From Coprococcus eutactus (GTDB lineage: Bacteria; Bacillota; Clostridia; Lachnospirales; Lachnospiraceae): 64,000 bases of DNA. Below are positions 44,595 to 53,243 of this stretch, piece after piece (within the stretch, counting starts at the first letter, position 1; each line of letters starts with the position of its first letter). A model generated the notes under the pieces. It was given only the letters and a program-made list of their open reading frames with translations, was not told where the DNA came from and did not search any database. The stretch spans positions 976,001 to 1,040,000 of the forward strand of contig NZ_CP102278.1 in assembly GCF_025149915.1 (NCBI RefSeq), read 5' to 3'. The position numbers and the translations under genes were made by a program.

Positions 44595-46445
44595 ATGGCG
44601 GCTTCAAAAATAGTGAAAAAAACTGCAGAATATATTAAGAGATTTGAGGAGAGATACGATGAGCTCAAGTGGCTATATTGTGAGCTGTACAATAATAACA
44701 TGGAGGCATTTGACTGGCTGTGTGATTCTCTGTATGGTTATTATCAGGAGAGAAATGCTGATCTCAAGAAGCTGGACAGAAGCCGTGTCAAGAATCCGGA
44801 CTGGTATAAGCAGAATGATCTGCTGGGTATGATGATGTACACAAATGCATTCGCGGGAACGCTGAAGGGTGTAAAAGAAAAGCTTCCATATGTGAAGTCA
44901 TGTGGTGTGAATTATCTTCATTTTATGCCACTGCTGGAAAGCCCTAAGGGCAGGGATGACGGCGGATATGCTGTTGCGGATTTCAGGAAGGTAAAGCCTG
45001 AGCTTGGAACCATGGAGGATCTGGAGGACCTCACTGCAGAGTGTCACAGACAGGGTATAAGCTGCTGTCTGGACTTTGTGATGAACCATACAAGCGAGGA
45101 TCATGAGTGGGCAAGGGCAGCGAGAAATGGGGATCCTGTCGCAAGATCCAGATATTTCTTCTATGATGACTGGTTTGTTCCAAATATTTACGAGGAGACC
45201 GTGCCTGAGGTATTCCCAACTACGGCGCCTGGTAACTTCACATGGATAAATGACTGCAATCAGGTGGTCATGACCACATTTTACCCATACCAGTGGGATC
45301 TGAACTATGCAAATCCTATGGTATTCAATGACATGGTAGGCAACATGCTGTACATGGCAAATAGAGGTATAGACGTCATAAGACTTGACGCAGTTCCATA
45401 TATATGGAAGCAGATAGGCACAAACTGCCGTAACCTGCCACAGGTTCATACTCTTGTGCGCATGATGAGGATAATCAGCGAGATAGTATGTCCTGGAGTT
45501 CTCCTTCTCGGAGAGGTCGTTATGGAGCCTTCCAAGGTAGTTCCATACTTTGGAACAGTTGACAAGCCTGAGTGCCATATGCTCTACAACGTAACCACGA
45601 TGGCGTCTACATGGAACACAATAGCCACAAAGGATGTGGGACTTTTAAAGCGCCAGATGGATCAGGTGTGTGCACTTCCAAAGGATTATGTGTTCCTGAA
45701 TTACCTCAGATGCCACGATGATATCGGATGGGGACTGGACTATGACTGGCTGGCACAGTTCGGTATAGATGAGGTGGCACACAAGAAGTTCCTGAATGAT
45801 TACTTCACAGGAAAGGGATATAACAGTGATTCCAGAGGCGAGCTCTATAACGATGATCCTAGACTCGGAGATGCCCGTCTGTGTGGAACGACAGCGTCCC
45901 TGTCAGGACTTGAGGCTGGACAGTACGAGGCAAATGCAGACAAGATCGACCAGGCTATTGCCTGTGATCTCATGCTTCACGGATACCTGCTGGCACAGAG
46001 TGGAATCCCGGTTCTGTACAGCGGTGATGAGATAGGTCAGACCAACGATTATACGTATAAGAATGATCCGGACAAATGGGCGGATAGCAGATACCTACAC
46101 AGGGGAAACTTCCCGTGGGACAAGGTTGAGAAAAAGGATCCTGTTGCTATGAAGATATTTGACGCACTGCGCCACATGGAGGATATCAGGGCATCACATG
46201 ATGTATTTTCATGTAATGCAAATGTCTACACCATAGAGACAGGATGTGCAAGTGTTCTTGGTATAGTGAGGGAATATGCAGGACATGAGCTGAGGGCATT
46301 CTTCAACTTCAGCAATATGGATCAGCTCATCTGGACTATGCCTGAGGAGCAGGCTGACATATATACAGATCTCATATCAGGCAAGACACTCCGTGAGCTT
46401 GGAGCAGTCATGCCTAGATATGGGTGCTGGTGGTTCTACAGATAG
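44595..46445 (+). CDS. Amylosucrase (GH13_4), intracellular
   Basis: Transfers glucose from sucrose to an alpha-1,4-glucan chain and frees fructose. 616 residues, close to the ~630 of known amylosucrases, with the helical N-terminal domain of that family (KRFEERYDELKWLYCELYNN). The barrel has MNHTSEDHEWA, the nucleophile in VIRLDAVPYIWKQIG, the acid/base in LLLGEVVMEP, and LRCHDDIGWG. No signal peptide is visible, so it acts inside the cell and can feed glycogen, which GlgB (encoded 2 kb upstream) would branch. Sucrose hydrolase or sucrose phosphorylase are alternatives; the N-terminal domain and CHDDIGWG favour amylosucrase-type enzymes. Confidence 0.85.
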   Translation: MAASKIVKKTAEYIKRFEERYDELKWLYCELYNNNMEAFDWLCDSLYGYYQERNADLKKLDRSRVKNPDWYKQNDLLGMMMYTNAFAGTLKGVKEKLPYVKSCGVNYLHFMPLLESPKGRDDGGYAVADFRKVKPELGTMEDLEDLTAECHRQGISCCLDFVMNHTSEDHEWARAARNGDPVARSRYFFYDDWFVPNIYEETVPEVFPTTAPGNFTWINDCNQVVMTTFYPYQWDLNYANPMVFNDMVGNMLYMANRGIDVIRLDAVPYIWKQIGTNCRNLPQVHTLVRMMRIISEIVCPGVLLLGEVVMEPSKVVPYFGTVDKPECHMLYNVTTMASTWNTIATKDVGLLKRQMDQVCALPKDYVFLNYLRCHDDIGWGLDYDWLAQFGIDEVAHKKFLNDYFTGKGYNSDSRGELYNDDPRLGDARLCGTTASLSGLEAGQYEANADKIDQAIACDLMLHGYLLAQSGIPVLYSGDEIGQTNDYTYKNDPDKWADSRYLHRGNFPWDKVEKKDPVAMKIFDALRHMEDIRASHDVFSCNANVYTIETGCASVLGIVREYAGHELRAFFNFSNMDQLIWTMPEEQADIYTDLISGKTLRELGAVMPRYGCWWFYR

Positions 46446-47498
46446 TTATTCGGAATCTTTTTTATAAAACATAAGAAGAGTATTTTTGATAGAAGGCTTA
46501 AAGACTGTGTTATGGTCATAGCCTTCTATTTTTTCGTAGGTTAGGTTTAAGCCAGAATAGTTTCTCTCTTGTAAATCATTGTAAAAATTTTCAATAGAAA
46601 AAATGAAATTTTTATCTTCATCTGCACCTACGGTTACATAGACATTAGCATTCAGAGTCTGTGTTCTGTTGTAATATTCTTCTTCATACGTAGACATAAA
46701 TTTGCCGCCAGTATTTGCCCACATGGAAGGGCTGCCAATATAATAATTTGTAAATGTATTTTTGCCTATAGTGTCATTATGAAACAGAGCGTAGTAAGCC
46801 CAGTATCCGCCAAGGGAATGTCCTGTGAGAGTCATATTTTCAGGGGTTACAGAGTATATTTCTTCCAGATAAGGAATCAGGTTATCTACAATAAAATGCA
46901 GGAATGAATCAGGGTTAGTCTGAAGATCTCTTTTCCTGATGACATCATAATTGTAAGTGTTTGGATATCCTATGCTGACAAGTATAACATCCTGTATCTG
47001 ACCAGATGTCATAAGAGGTCTGAGTTCAGGGTGATCACTGAGTCTCCAGACTCCATCGGTCATAACAACCATTGGATATGTGCTTGCTTCGTCATAATCA
47101 GGTGGAAGAGATATATGGACAACAAAAGTGTCATCTATCTCAGCATCATAAATGGATAATTCATTGATATAGTCTGCACAGGCGGGATCAAGAGTTGTCA
47201 CCTCGTTATAATACATGTGTTCGGGAGAGAGTTTTCCCATGGTTATGCTGGCACGTTCCTCTGGAAGTAAACCTGTTGGAGTTGGCGCTTCTGTTGTAAT
47301 CTCCTCAGTTGTGGTTTCTTTGACAGAGGTTTCGTTCGTTGTTGCTTCTGCGATTGTCGTATCTTCGGATGAAGAATAGCTGGTGACCGATTGGGTGACA
47401 GTAGAGTCATTCTTAGATGCTGACGAGTGCTGACACCCGGTGACAACTAATATAATGGCTATGCTGAATGTGGTCAAAATTGTTAATTCCTTTTTCAT
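46446..47498 (-). CDS. Secreted esterase lipoprotein (esterase D/enterochelin esterase-like)
   Basis: 350 residues. The N-terminal lipoprotein signal MKKELTILTTFSIAIILVV ends in VTGC (C22). A Ser/Thr/Glu-rich linker follows (about residues 25-75). The alpha/beta-hydrolase domain shows YPMVVMTDG, the nucleophile serine in TGHSLGGYWAYYAL and a likely catalytic His in YDHNTVF near the end. It probably removes acyl groups from sugars or other esters at the cell surface. The stop codon lies immediately next to the amylosucrase stop on the other strand, with no terminator between. An AraC-type regulator gene lies upstream on the same strand. Confidence 0.85.
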   Translation of the reverse strand: MKKELTILTTFSIAIILVVTGCQHSSASKNDSTVTQSVTSYSSSEDTTIAEATTNETSVKETTTEEITTEAPTPTGLLPEERASITMGKLSPEHMYYNEVTTLDPACADYINELSIYDAEIDDTFVVHISLPPDYDEASTYPMVVMTDGVWRLSDHPELRPLMTSGQIQDVILVSIGYPNTYNYDVIRKRDLQTNPDSFLHFIVDNLIPYLEEIYSVTPENMTLTGHSLGGYWAYYALFHNDTIGKNTFTNYYIGSPSMWANTGGKFMSTYEEEYYNRTQTLNANVYVTVGADEDKNFIFSIENFYNDLQERNYSGLNLTYEKIEGYDHNTVFKPSIKNTLLMFYKKDSE

Positions 47499-47595
47499 AA
47501 AGGCCTCCTTTGTTTGTATTTAGTAATTATCATATAAATGAGAAATACTATAAAAACAATATCACAGGAGTTGCATTATGACCTGTCAGCAATGG

Positions 47596-48525
47596 TTAAA
47601 CTTTGTCGGGACGGATTTGTAGGAGAAGGTAATTTTGTTCCTTTTCTAATGATACATTGCTACACTCTAAGGTTACGTCAGGTACTATGTTATAATGAGA
47701 AAATGGTAGAAATTCTGTGTAAATTTTATACCAAAGTGACTGCTGCCCGGCAGGAGTAGTATCTGAACAGTCAAAACAGATCCATTCGCCGTCAGGAATG
47801 CTTGTTATCGAATAATCGGATATATTTAATCCGGAAATTTCTTGTTTTGTGATCATTCGTCCAAATGTGTAATTAAAGCATGAAATTTCATTATTGAACT
47901 TATCAATATTTATAAAATCATTTGATCTGTAACCGAATAAGCAGTTATTTGGTTTTTCGTTATTGGATTTAATTTCCATTAGTTTATCCCAGCTTTGACT
48001 GCAGCATTCTCTTGTAAACTTTGGAATCAGAACATTATTTTTCGCGGTATCGAGGCTTGTGAAAACCCTGGAATAACCAGCAATACACATGTTGTTGATC
48101 TTAACGATTCTGTAGTTGAGCATAGATCCCCCATCTGCTGTGACCCTTAATACAATCCGGGTGAAATTATGGAGGCCTGACTTGTTATTTCGAACATAAG
48201 ATGGAGAGTTTCCATGAAAGCGTGTGAAAGCCTTCGTGAAACTTTCGGGTGTGTCATATCCATATTCAAGTGCAATGTCAGTCACCGTGCGGTTGGATGA
48301 AATGAGTTCTTCTCCAGCCAGGGAAAGCCGGCGGTTTCTGATATATTCCCCTATAGTATATCCTGTGATTAGATGAAATACTTTTCTGAAGTTGTCGGGA
48401 GAAGAGTAAGCCTGCCTGGCTATTGTATTTTGGTCTAATACTTCACCGTCAATAAGGTGAGTCTCAATATAATCAATTGCGTTAATAAGTCCTTCGGTCC
48501 AATTCAAATGGTTTTCTACCTCCAT
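47596..48525 (-). CDS. AraC-family regulator with GyrI-like effector domain
   Basis: A cytoplasmic transcription regulator of about 309 residues. The AraC HTH pair is at the N-terminus (about residues 8-105: IARQAYSSPDNFRKVF and VTDIALEYGYDTPESFTKAF), followed by a GyrI/BmrR-like small-molecule-binding domain (from about residue 130; DFINIDKFNNEISCFNYTFG, IPDGEWICFDC). This order, as in Rob and SoxS-like multidrug regulators, suggests activation by a small ligand. The start is uncertain: the ATG at 48525 has GGAGG inside its own first codons, a GTG at 48543 is possible, and a TTG at 48507 lies eleven bases after GGAGG. The esterase gene 97 bases downstream may be its target. Confidence 0.85.
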   Translation of the reverse strand: MEVENHLNWTEGLINAIDYIETHLIDGEVLDQNTIARQAYSSPDNFRKVFHLITGYTIGEYIRNRRLSLAGEELISSNRTVTDIALEYGYDTPESFTKAFTRFHGNSPSYVRNNKSGLHNFTRIVLRVTADGGSMLNYRIVKINNMCIAGYSRVFTSLDTAKNNVLIPKFTRECCSQSWDKLMEIKSNNEKPNNCLFGYRSNDFINIDKFNNEISCFNYTFGRMITKQEISGLNISDYSITSIPDGEWICFDCSDTTPAGQQSLWYKIYTEFLPFSHYNIVPDVTLECSNVSLEKEQNYLLLQIRPDKV

Positions 48526-48629
48526 GTAATGTATGTATATCACTATAGCACATATTTGTAGTAAATTGTTATAATGGACATATGAAAGTCATATCGGTTT
48601 GTTAATATGCAGGTCAAGGAGGTGATGAT

Positions 48630-49391
48630 GTGGAGAGAAATGACATAGAGGCGTCAATAAATGCCGCATATGCAGAAAAAAATTCGGAGACTTCAAAAAT
48701 GGAAATGTTCGCTCTGAACAAGATATTGTTGGTGGAGGATGATATACACATAAGTGAGGTCATACATGACTACTTTGTCAGAGAGAGTGGAGGTCAGATG
48801 TATGTCGAGGTGGCGTATAATGGCGATGACGGATTGGACAGTTTCATGATGGAGACATTTGATCTTGTGCTGCTTGATATCATGCTGCCAGGGATGGATG
48901 GCTTTGCGGTGTGTCGTGAGATGCGCAGGAACAGTATGGTTCCAATATTATTTCTGACGGCTAGAGATTCCGAACGGGATATTATGCTGGGCTATGATCT
49001 GGGCTGTGATGACTACATAGTGAAACCATTTTCACTTGCAACTCTGTATGCCAAGTGCAAGGCGCTTATCAAGAGATCCAAGGGGACTGACAGCAATGGA
49101 GAGCTGGTATGTGGAGCGATAAGTATGAATCCGTCAAGATATATGACGAAGGTAAATGGCGTGGAGGTCGATCTTGCACCAAAGGAGTTTGCTATTCTGA
49201 AGATACTTCTTGAGAATAAGGGAAAGGTTATCACAAGAGAAAGACTGCTCGTTGATATCTGGGGTTATGATTATGAAGGAAGCGACAGATGCGTGGATAA
49301 TCATGTAAGAAAGCTCCGGGCAGGTATAGGCAGTGCAGGAAAGCAGATAAAGACTGTGATAGGCAAGGGGTATCAGGTGAAAGAAATATAA
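48630..49391 (+). CDS. OmpR-family response regulator
   Basis: 253 residues with an unusual ~30-residue N-terminal extension (MERNDIEASINAAYAEKNSE) before the receiver core, which has LLVEDDIHISE, the aspartate in LVLLDIMLPGMDG and K in IVKPFS. The C-terminal winged helix shows APKEFAILKILLENKGKVIT and CVDNHVRKLRAGI. It starts at a GTG directly after AGGAGGTGATGAT. The matching histidine kinase lies 80 bases downstream. Confidence 0.9.
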   Translation: MERNDIEASINAAYAEKNSETSKMEMFALNKILLVEDDIHISEVIHDYFVRESGGQMYVEVAYNGDDGLDSFMMETFDLVLLDIMLPGMDGFAVCREMRRNSMVPILFLTARDSERDIMLGYDLGCDDYIVKPFSLATLYAKCKALIKRSKGTDSNGELVCGAISMNPSRYMTKVNGVEVDLAPKEFAILKILLENKGKVITRERLLVDIWGYDYEGSDRCVDNHVRKLRAGIGSAGKQIKTVIGKGYQVKEI

Positions 49392-49471
49392 TTTATATCA
49401 GGCAAGAAATGATGATAAAAATGTCTGTATTAGAAAGCCTGGATTAGAATGTAAAAAGGGAGAAAAACGAT

Positions 49472-51085
49472 ATGACTGATAAAAAGAATAACAATAAGAA
49501 ATATACATCGGCAGTAAGACGTGAGCTTAAGCGTATAGTGAGGCGAAAACTTTGGCAGGGTCTTCTGGTTGCTGTAGTTATGGTTATGCTGATGACCATA
49601 GCAGCACTAGGATTATTGATTATAGTAAATTATAATCAGAGGTCAGAATTTGACAGCAATGTGAGTTCTGTGTGTAATGGAATGTACCGATTGATAAAAA
49701 GTGGTGAGGGTGATCAGCAAATACGTGAAGACATAGAAGATATACTTGCCAAATGTAATACACCGGGTTTTGTATCGAAGGTGTACAGATACGACAATGG
49801 TGTGGAGCTGTCGGGCTATGATGCAAAGTTTGAGGATGAAACAGATTTTGAAGATGAAGAGCAGGCGGATGATATGTCTGGAGCTGATGGTGAAATGACG
49901 GAAAATGTGCCAGAATCAGAGGTGGCACAGGATAGCTCATTGACAGACCGGGAGGAAGATATAAAGCCTGGTGATACATTTGTGGAAAATGGAATAACCT
50001 ACGAATGGGCATCCACGGATGAAGGAATAACCGCTGTGAAAGTGAAGTCAGATGAATATATATATGAGGATGTAAGATCTGCTGAGGAGGTATACCGTGA
50101 CTATGTTGCGATGGGATATGACGATGTAGACTATGCGAATATTGACAAACAGTATGAGTGTTCCAGAGAGTATCTTGACAGCGTATTTGAACGGGAGGGT
50201 ATGAATAATGCCACCGATCACGAAGAAAGTATCTTGTGGAGAGGCTACTTCTACAGAGGGAGAACGCTGACAGTAGGAGAAAATGATTATTACGTTGTAT
50301 CAGCAATGTATGAGAATCCGTTTACAGATCCGGATATGAAGTTGCTAAAAATTCTTATGTATGTATCTCCAATGTTTTTTATCTGCTGTGTGGTAGTACT
50401 TATGATATCATACAGAAAAAAGAAAAAAGAGATAATAGCTGACGAGAGCCGCAGAAACCTGATAGCAGCCATTGCTCATGATGTCAGAGGTCCGGTCACA
50501 GCTATATCGGGATATGCGGAAAATCTGCAGCAGATAGCAAAGGATTCCGAGTCCAGACATTACACAGATTCCATTTTGGACAATGTAGCATATATAAATG
50601 AGATGATAACAGGAATGCTGTCGTATATGAGACTTGAAAACACCATGACTATAAAAAAAGAAAACGTGGAATTGGATAAGTTAGTAAGTCAGGTGACAGA
50701 CAGATATATGGTGGATTTTGAAAACAGAAATATAGAGTGTGAGGTAAAAGGACATGCAGTCATTCAGGCGGATTTACGACTTATTGAGCTGCTTATTGAT
50801 AATCTTGTGATGAATATGGCAAAATATGCCGCTGATGACAGCCATGCGAGCATTGAGATAGACGATGACCAGATCGTATTTTCAAATAAAATGGCTTGTG
50901 CTATAGACTGTGAGCCGTCAGAACTCTGGGAACCGTTAAAGAAAGGAAACACAGCGAGAACAGGACACACTGGAAATGGACTTGGACTTTCGATAGTCAG
51001 AAAGATAATGGGGTTGTCAGACCTTACAGGAGAGATAACTATCCAAGATGGGAACTTTATAGTCGAGATTGTTTTTAAAAAGTGA
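49472..51085 (+). CDS. Sensor histidine kinase
   Basis: 537 residues. A basic cytoplasmic start, transmembrane helix 1 (about 28-52), a large extracellular sensor region of ~240 residues that is rich in Asp/Glu (DEEQADDMSGADGEMTEN) and matches nothing I recognise, transmembrane helix 2 (about 290-310), a HisKA domain with IAAIAHDVRGPVTAISGYAE, where the His-Asp-Val-Arg-Gly form replaces the usual HELRTP, and a HATPase domain with LIDNLVMNMAKYA and GNGLGLSIVRK. Partner of the preceding regulator. It ends before a terminator and an ECF sigma operon. Confidence 0.9.
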   Translation: MTDKKNNNKKYTSAVRRELKRIVRRKLWQGLLVAVVMVMLMTIAALGLLIIVNYNQRSEFDSNVSSVCNGMYRLIKSGEGDQQIREDIEDILAKCNTPGFVSKVYRYDNGVELSGYDAKFEDETDFEDEEQADDMSGADGEMTENVPESEVAQDSSLTDREEDIKPGDTFVENGITYEWASTDEGITAVKVKSDEYIYEDVRSAEEVYRDYVAMGYDDVDYANIDKQYECSREYLDSVFEREGMNNATDHEESILWRGYFYRGRTLTVGENDYYVVSAMYENPFTDPDMKLLKILMYVSPMFFICCVVVLMISYRKKKKEIIADESRRNLIAAIAHDVRGPVTAISGYAENLQQIAKDSESRHYTDSILDNVAYINEMITGMLSYMRLENTMTIKKENVELDKLVSQVTDRYMVDFENRNIECEVKGHAVIQADLRLIELLIDNLVMNMAKYAADDSHASIEIDDDQIVFSNKMACAIDCEPSELWEPLKKGNTARTGHTGNGLGLSIVRKIMGLSDLTGEITIQDGNFIVEIVFKK

Positions 51086-51126
51086 AAGACTATAATATAA
51101 TATATATTATCTGTGATAAAGTTATG

Positions 51127-51160
51127 GGGCTATTCAATGAAGACTGGATAGCCCTTATTT
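51127..51160 (+). terminator. Terminator after the histidine kinase gene
   Basis: GGGCTATTCA pairs with TGGATAGCCC (one G-U pair) around eight loop bases, followed by TTATTT. Confidence 0.75.
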
Positions 51161-51234
51161 GTGCAAAAAAATAATATATTATGAAACCGTTTTTGACAGT
51201 AATCCCACTACTTTAGTGAAAGGAGGTAAGAGAT

Positions 51235-51777
51235 TTGACCGGTCAGCATAGCAGCAATGTAAAAGAGCATTTTGAAGAAATCTATGAAAAAACCAAACGC
51301 AGTGTGACACTGTTCCTGATTTCAAGATGTAAAAGTTTCGATGATGTAAACGATGTACTGCAGGAAGTGTATATGGAGTATTTTAGAATATTACAGAAGA
51401 AAGGGATAGCTTATGTCAGGGATGAGGAACCATTTCTGATCTCGCTTTGCAAAAAGAAACTTTCATCATATTATTCATTCTGGGACAGAATAGCAAACCG
51501 GACATCGATAGATATATCGGCTGAATCTGAACTGAATGAACAAAGCGTTTATGAAGAGGAGAGCAGTGTGGAGGATGATTTTTACAGGGAGGAAATGCTA
51601 CATGATGTTAAAGAGATATTGAAACGGCAGCCAGACTGTGTACAGAAGATTTTTTATCTGTATTACTCAATGGAACTTTCTGTAACAGAGATATCCGGAC
51701 TGCTGCACATGAAACCACAGACCGTGAAGAACAGGTTATTCCGGACAAGAAAATTAATAAGGGATTCATTGAGATGA
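51235..51777 (+). CDS. ECF-type RNA polymerase sigma factor
   Basis: 180 residues. Region 2 is about residues 18-85 (FDDVNDVLQEVYMEYFRIL), and region 4 is the C-terminal HTH (about 120-178: YYSMELSVTEISGLLHMKPQ, then TVKNRLFRTRKLI). The start is a TTG ten bases or fewer after AAAGGAGGT. ECF factors switch on small sets of envelope or stress genes and are held by an anti-sigma factor, here the DUF4179 gene 52 bases downstream. Confidence 0.9.
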   Translation: MTGQHSSNVKEHFEEIYEKTKRSVTLFLISRCKSFDDVNDVLQEVYMEYFRILQKKGIAYVRDEEPFLISLCKKKLSSYYSFWDRIANRTSIDISAESELNEQSVYEEESSVEDDFYREEMLHDVKEILKRQPDCVQKIFYLYYSMELSVTEISGLLHMKPQTVKNRLFRTRKLIRDSLR

Positions 51778-51829
51778 TGCATAAATTGGATATGATATCA
51801 AAGGGCGTGTCAGGAATGGAGGTGCGATT

Positions 51830-52930
51830 ATGAACGAAAAGGATTTCTTCAAGGAAGCAACAAAGGAGATGATTGTGGATTTGAAAGGAGTGGATATGAA
51901 TAATATACATAAAGAGATGAAAGTAAAATCAGGGAAAAGGCTGCACATATCAGTATATAGTAAAGCTGCGGTAATAATCATAGTGTGTGTTATCTCACTG
52001 GGTACGGTAGGCGTTGGCGCCAGCGCATTATATCACAGATGGAGCGATGGAATAAGAGACAAATACCAGATATCATCGGGAGACACAGAAAAATATGAAC
52101 AGTCCGGACTGGCGAGTTTTCCGGGGGAAGACTCCGATGTAAATGCAGTTACACAAGATGGAGTAACGATATCCGTGGCACAGACCATAGTGGATAATTA
52201 CTTTGCCTATGTGGCGCTTAAGGTTGAAGGCTTTGCCATAGAGGATGGACAGACTCCCGGATTTGGCATACATACCTGTACCTTAAATGGAAAAGCAATA
52301 GGGAGCTTTAGCAGCTTTTATGCGGAGAAGGTTCTTAATGAAACCGGTAAGGTAGCAACAAGAGATGGCGAACTGATACAGAACTATGAGCTTGAAGATG
52401 GCAGTATGGAGTATCACATTCTTTTGGATTCAGAAGGAACAAAAGGATTTCTAGGTGGCAAAAAGATATCGATAGAACTGGGAAATCTGGGAGTGTATGA
52501 TGATAGCCTGGGAATACAGACTGAGAACGGAGGAACATGGAAATTTGAATGGACGCTTAGCGGAGACAGTACATCCGTGATCCGAAAGGTCCATACAGTT
52601 CTTGAAAATACAGGAGCGGTAGTCACAGAATGCGAAATTTCCCCAATTTCAATTAGAGCGGTAATTGACATAAGTAATGCAAAACATATAAAGAATGACG
52701 AGTTATATGCAGTTCTTTCAGGCGTAAAATTAAAAGATGGAACTATCCTCACGCATATTACAGATGCCGGAACCGGCAGTTTATTAAAAAATGGAACATA
52801 TCAGATTCTATTTTCGACAGACCGAATATTGGACGTAGATCAGGTAGAGAGTCTGCTGTTTCAAAAAACATCAAAATGCGAGGGCAGCACATACACCATC
52901 GAAGACTTATACGAAGTGCCATTCAGATAA
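51830..52930 (+). CDS. DUF4179 membrane protein, likely anti-sigma factor
   Basis: 366 residues: a cytoplasmic N-terminal segment of ~45 residues, one transmembrane helix (about 46-68, AAVIIIVCVISLGTVGVGASA), and an extracellular part with a DUF4179 domain (about 85-190) followed by a beta-rich C-terminal region. This arrangement beside an ECF sigma gene is typical for anti-sigma factors in Clostridia. The short N-terminal segment would bind the sigma factor. The ATG follows ATGGAGGTGCG. The signal that releases the sigma factor is unknown. Confidence 0.82.
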   Translation: MNEKDFFKEATKEMIVDLKGVDMNNIHKEMKVKSGKRLHISVYSKAAVIIIVCVISLGTVGVGASALYHRWSDGIRDKYQISSGDTEKYEQSGLASFPGEDSDVNAVTQDGVTISVAQTIVDNYFAYVALKVEGFAIEDGQTPGFGIHTCTLNGKAIGSFSSFYAEKVLNETGKVATRDGELIQNYELEDGSMEYHILLDSEGTKGFLGGKKISIELGNLGVYDDSLGIQTENGGTWKFEWTLSGDSTSVIRKVHTVLENTGAVVTECEISPISIRAVIDISNAKHIKNDELYAVLSGVKLKDGTILTHITDAGTGSLLKNGTYQILFSTDRILDVDQVESLLFQKTSKCEGSTYTIEDLYEVPFR

Positions 52931-53243
52931 GCAAATTGACGATGGTCAATAATTAAAGAAAAAGATTAGGTACACTAAGAATTTGCAGACAAATAAAAGT
53001 AAGAGAATTAGTTGTATAAAGAATTATTTTATATTAAAACAAGAACAGAAAGAAAGCCCCCCGGGGTATATATAGCGATCGGTAGTGCAGTCGACTGAGT
53101 TTCAGCGCTTCTTGCTAAGGCGAAGCGCGCAACGCCCTTATCGCGTGCGTAGCCGCATGCAGATAGAAACAAGCTGAAACGAAGGAAGACAAACGTGATC
53201 GATTATATACCCCGGGTGGGCTTTCTTTCGTCCGTCATACAAC
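52931..53243. other. Intergenic region between DUF4179 gene and porB
   Basis: 313 bases. The first ~115 bases are AT-rich and empty as far as I can see. Positions 53048-53229 hold the GC-rich fold-back element described separately. Confidence 0.6.
53048..53229. repeat. 182-nt GC-rich fold-back element (structured RNA or MITE-like)
   Basis: The arms are about 32 bases long and complementary: GAAAGAAAGCCC (53048-53059) with GGGCTTTCTTTC (53218-53229) perfectly, then CCCGGGGTATATA with TATATACCCCGGG across a one-base bulge, then CGATC (53076-53080) with GATCG (53197-53201). Inside, GTTTCAGC pairs with GCTGAAAC, and further hairpins GCGCTTC/GAAGCGC and GCGTGCG/CGCATGC are possible. It sits between convergent genes and is far more GC-rich than its flanks. 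It is not 6S, SRP, tmRNA or RNase P RNA as far as I can judge. It could be a noncoding RNA, a small mobile element, or an elaborate bidirectional terminator. Confidence 0.75.

Noticed and set aside
47538..47759. 73-residue plus-strand open frame near the AraC gene
   Set aside because: It covers the antisense of the 3' end of the AraC gene and has no ribosome site.
53048..53229. 6S, SRP, tmRNA or RNase P RNA
   Set aside because: The SRP GGAAGGAAGC core loop context, the tmRNA tRNA-like ends and RNase P core motifs are missing; the multi-hairpin core does not fit the single-bubble 6S fold.
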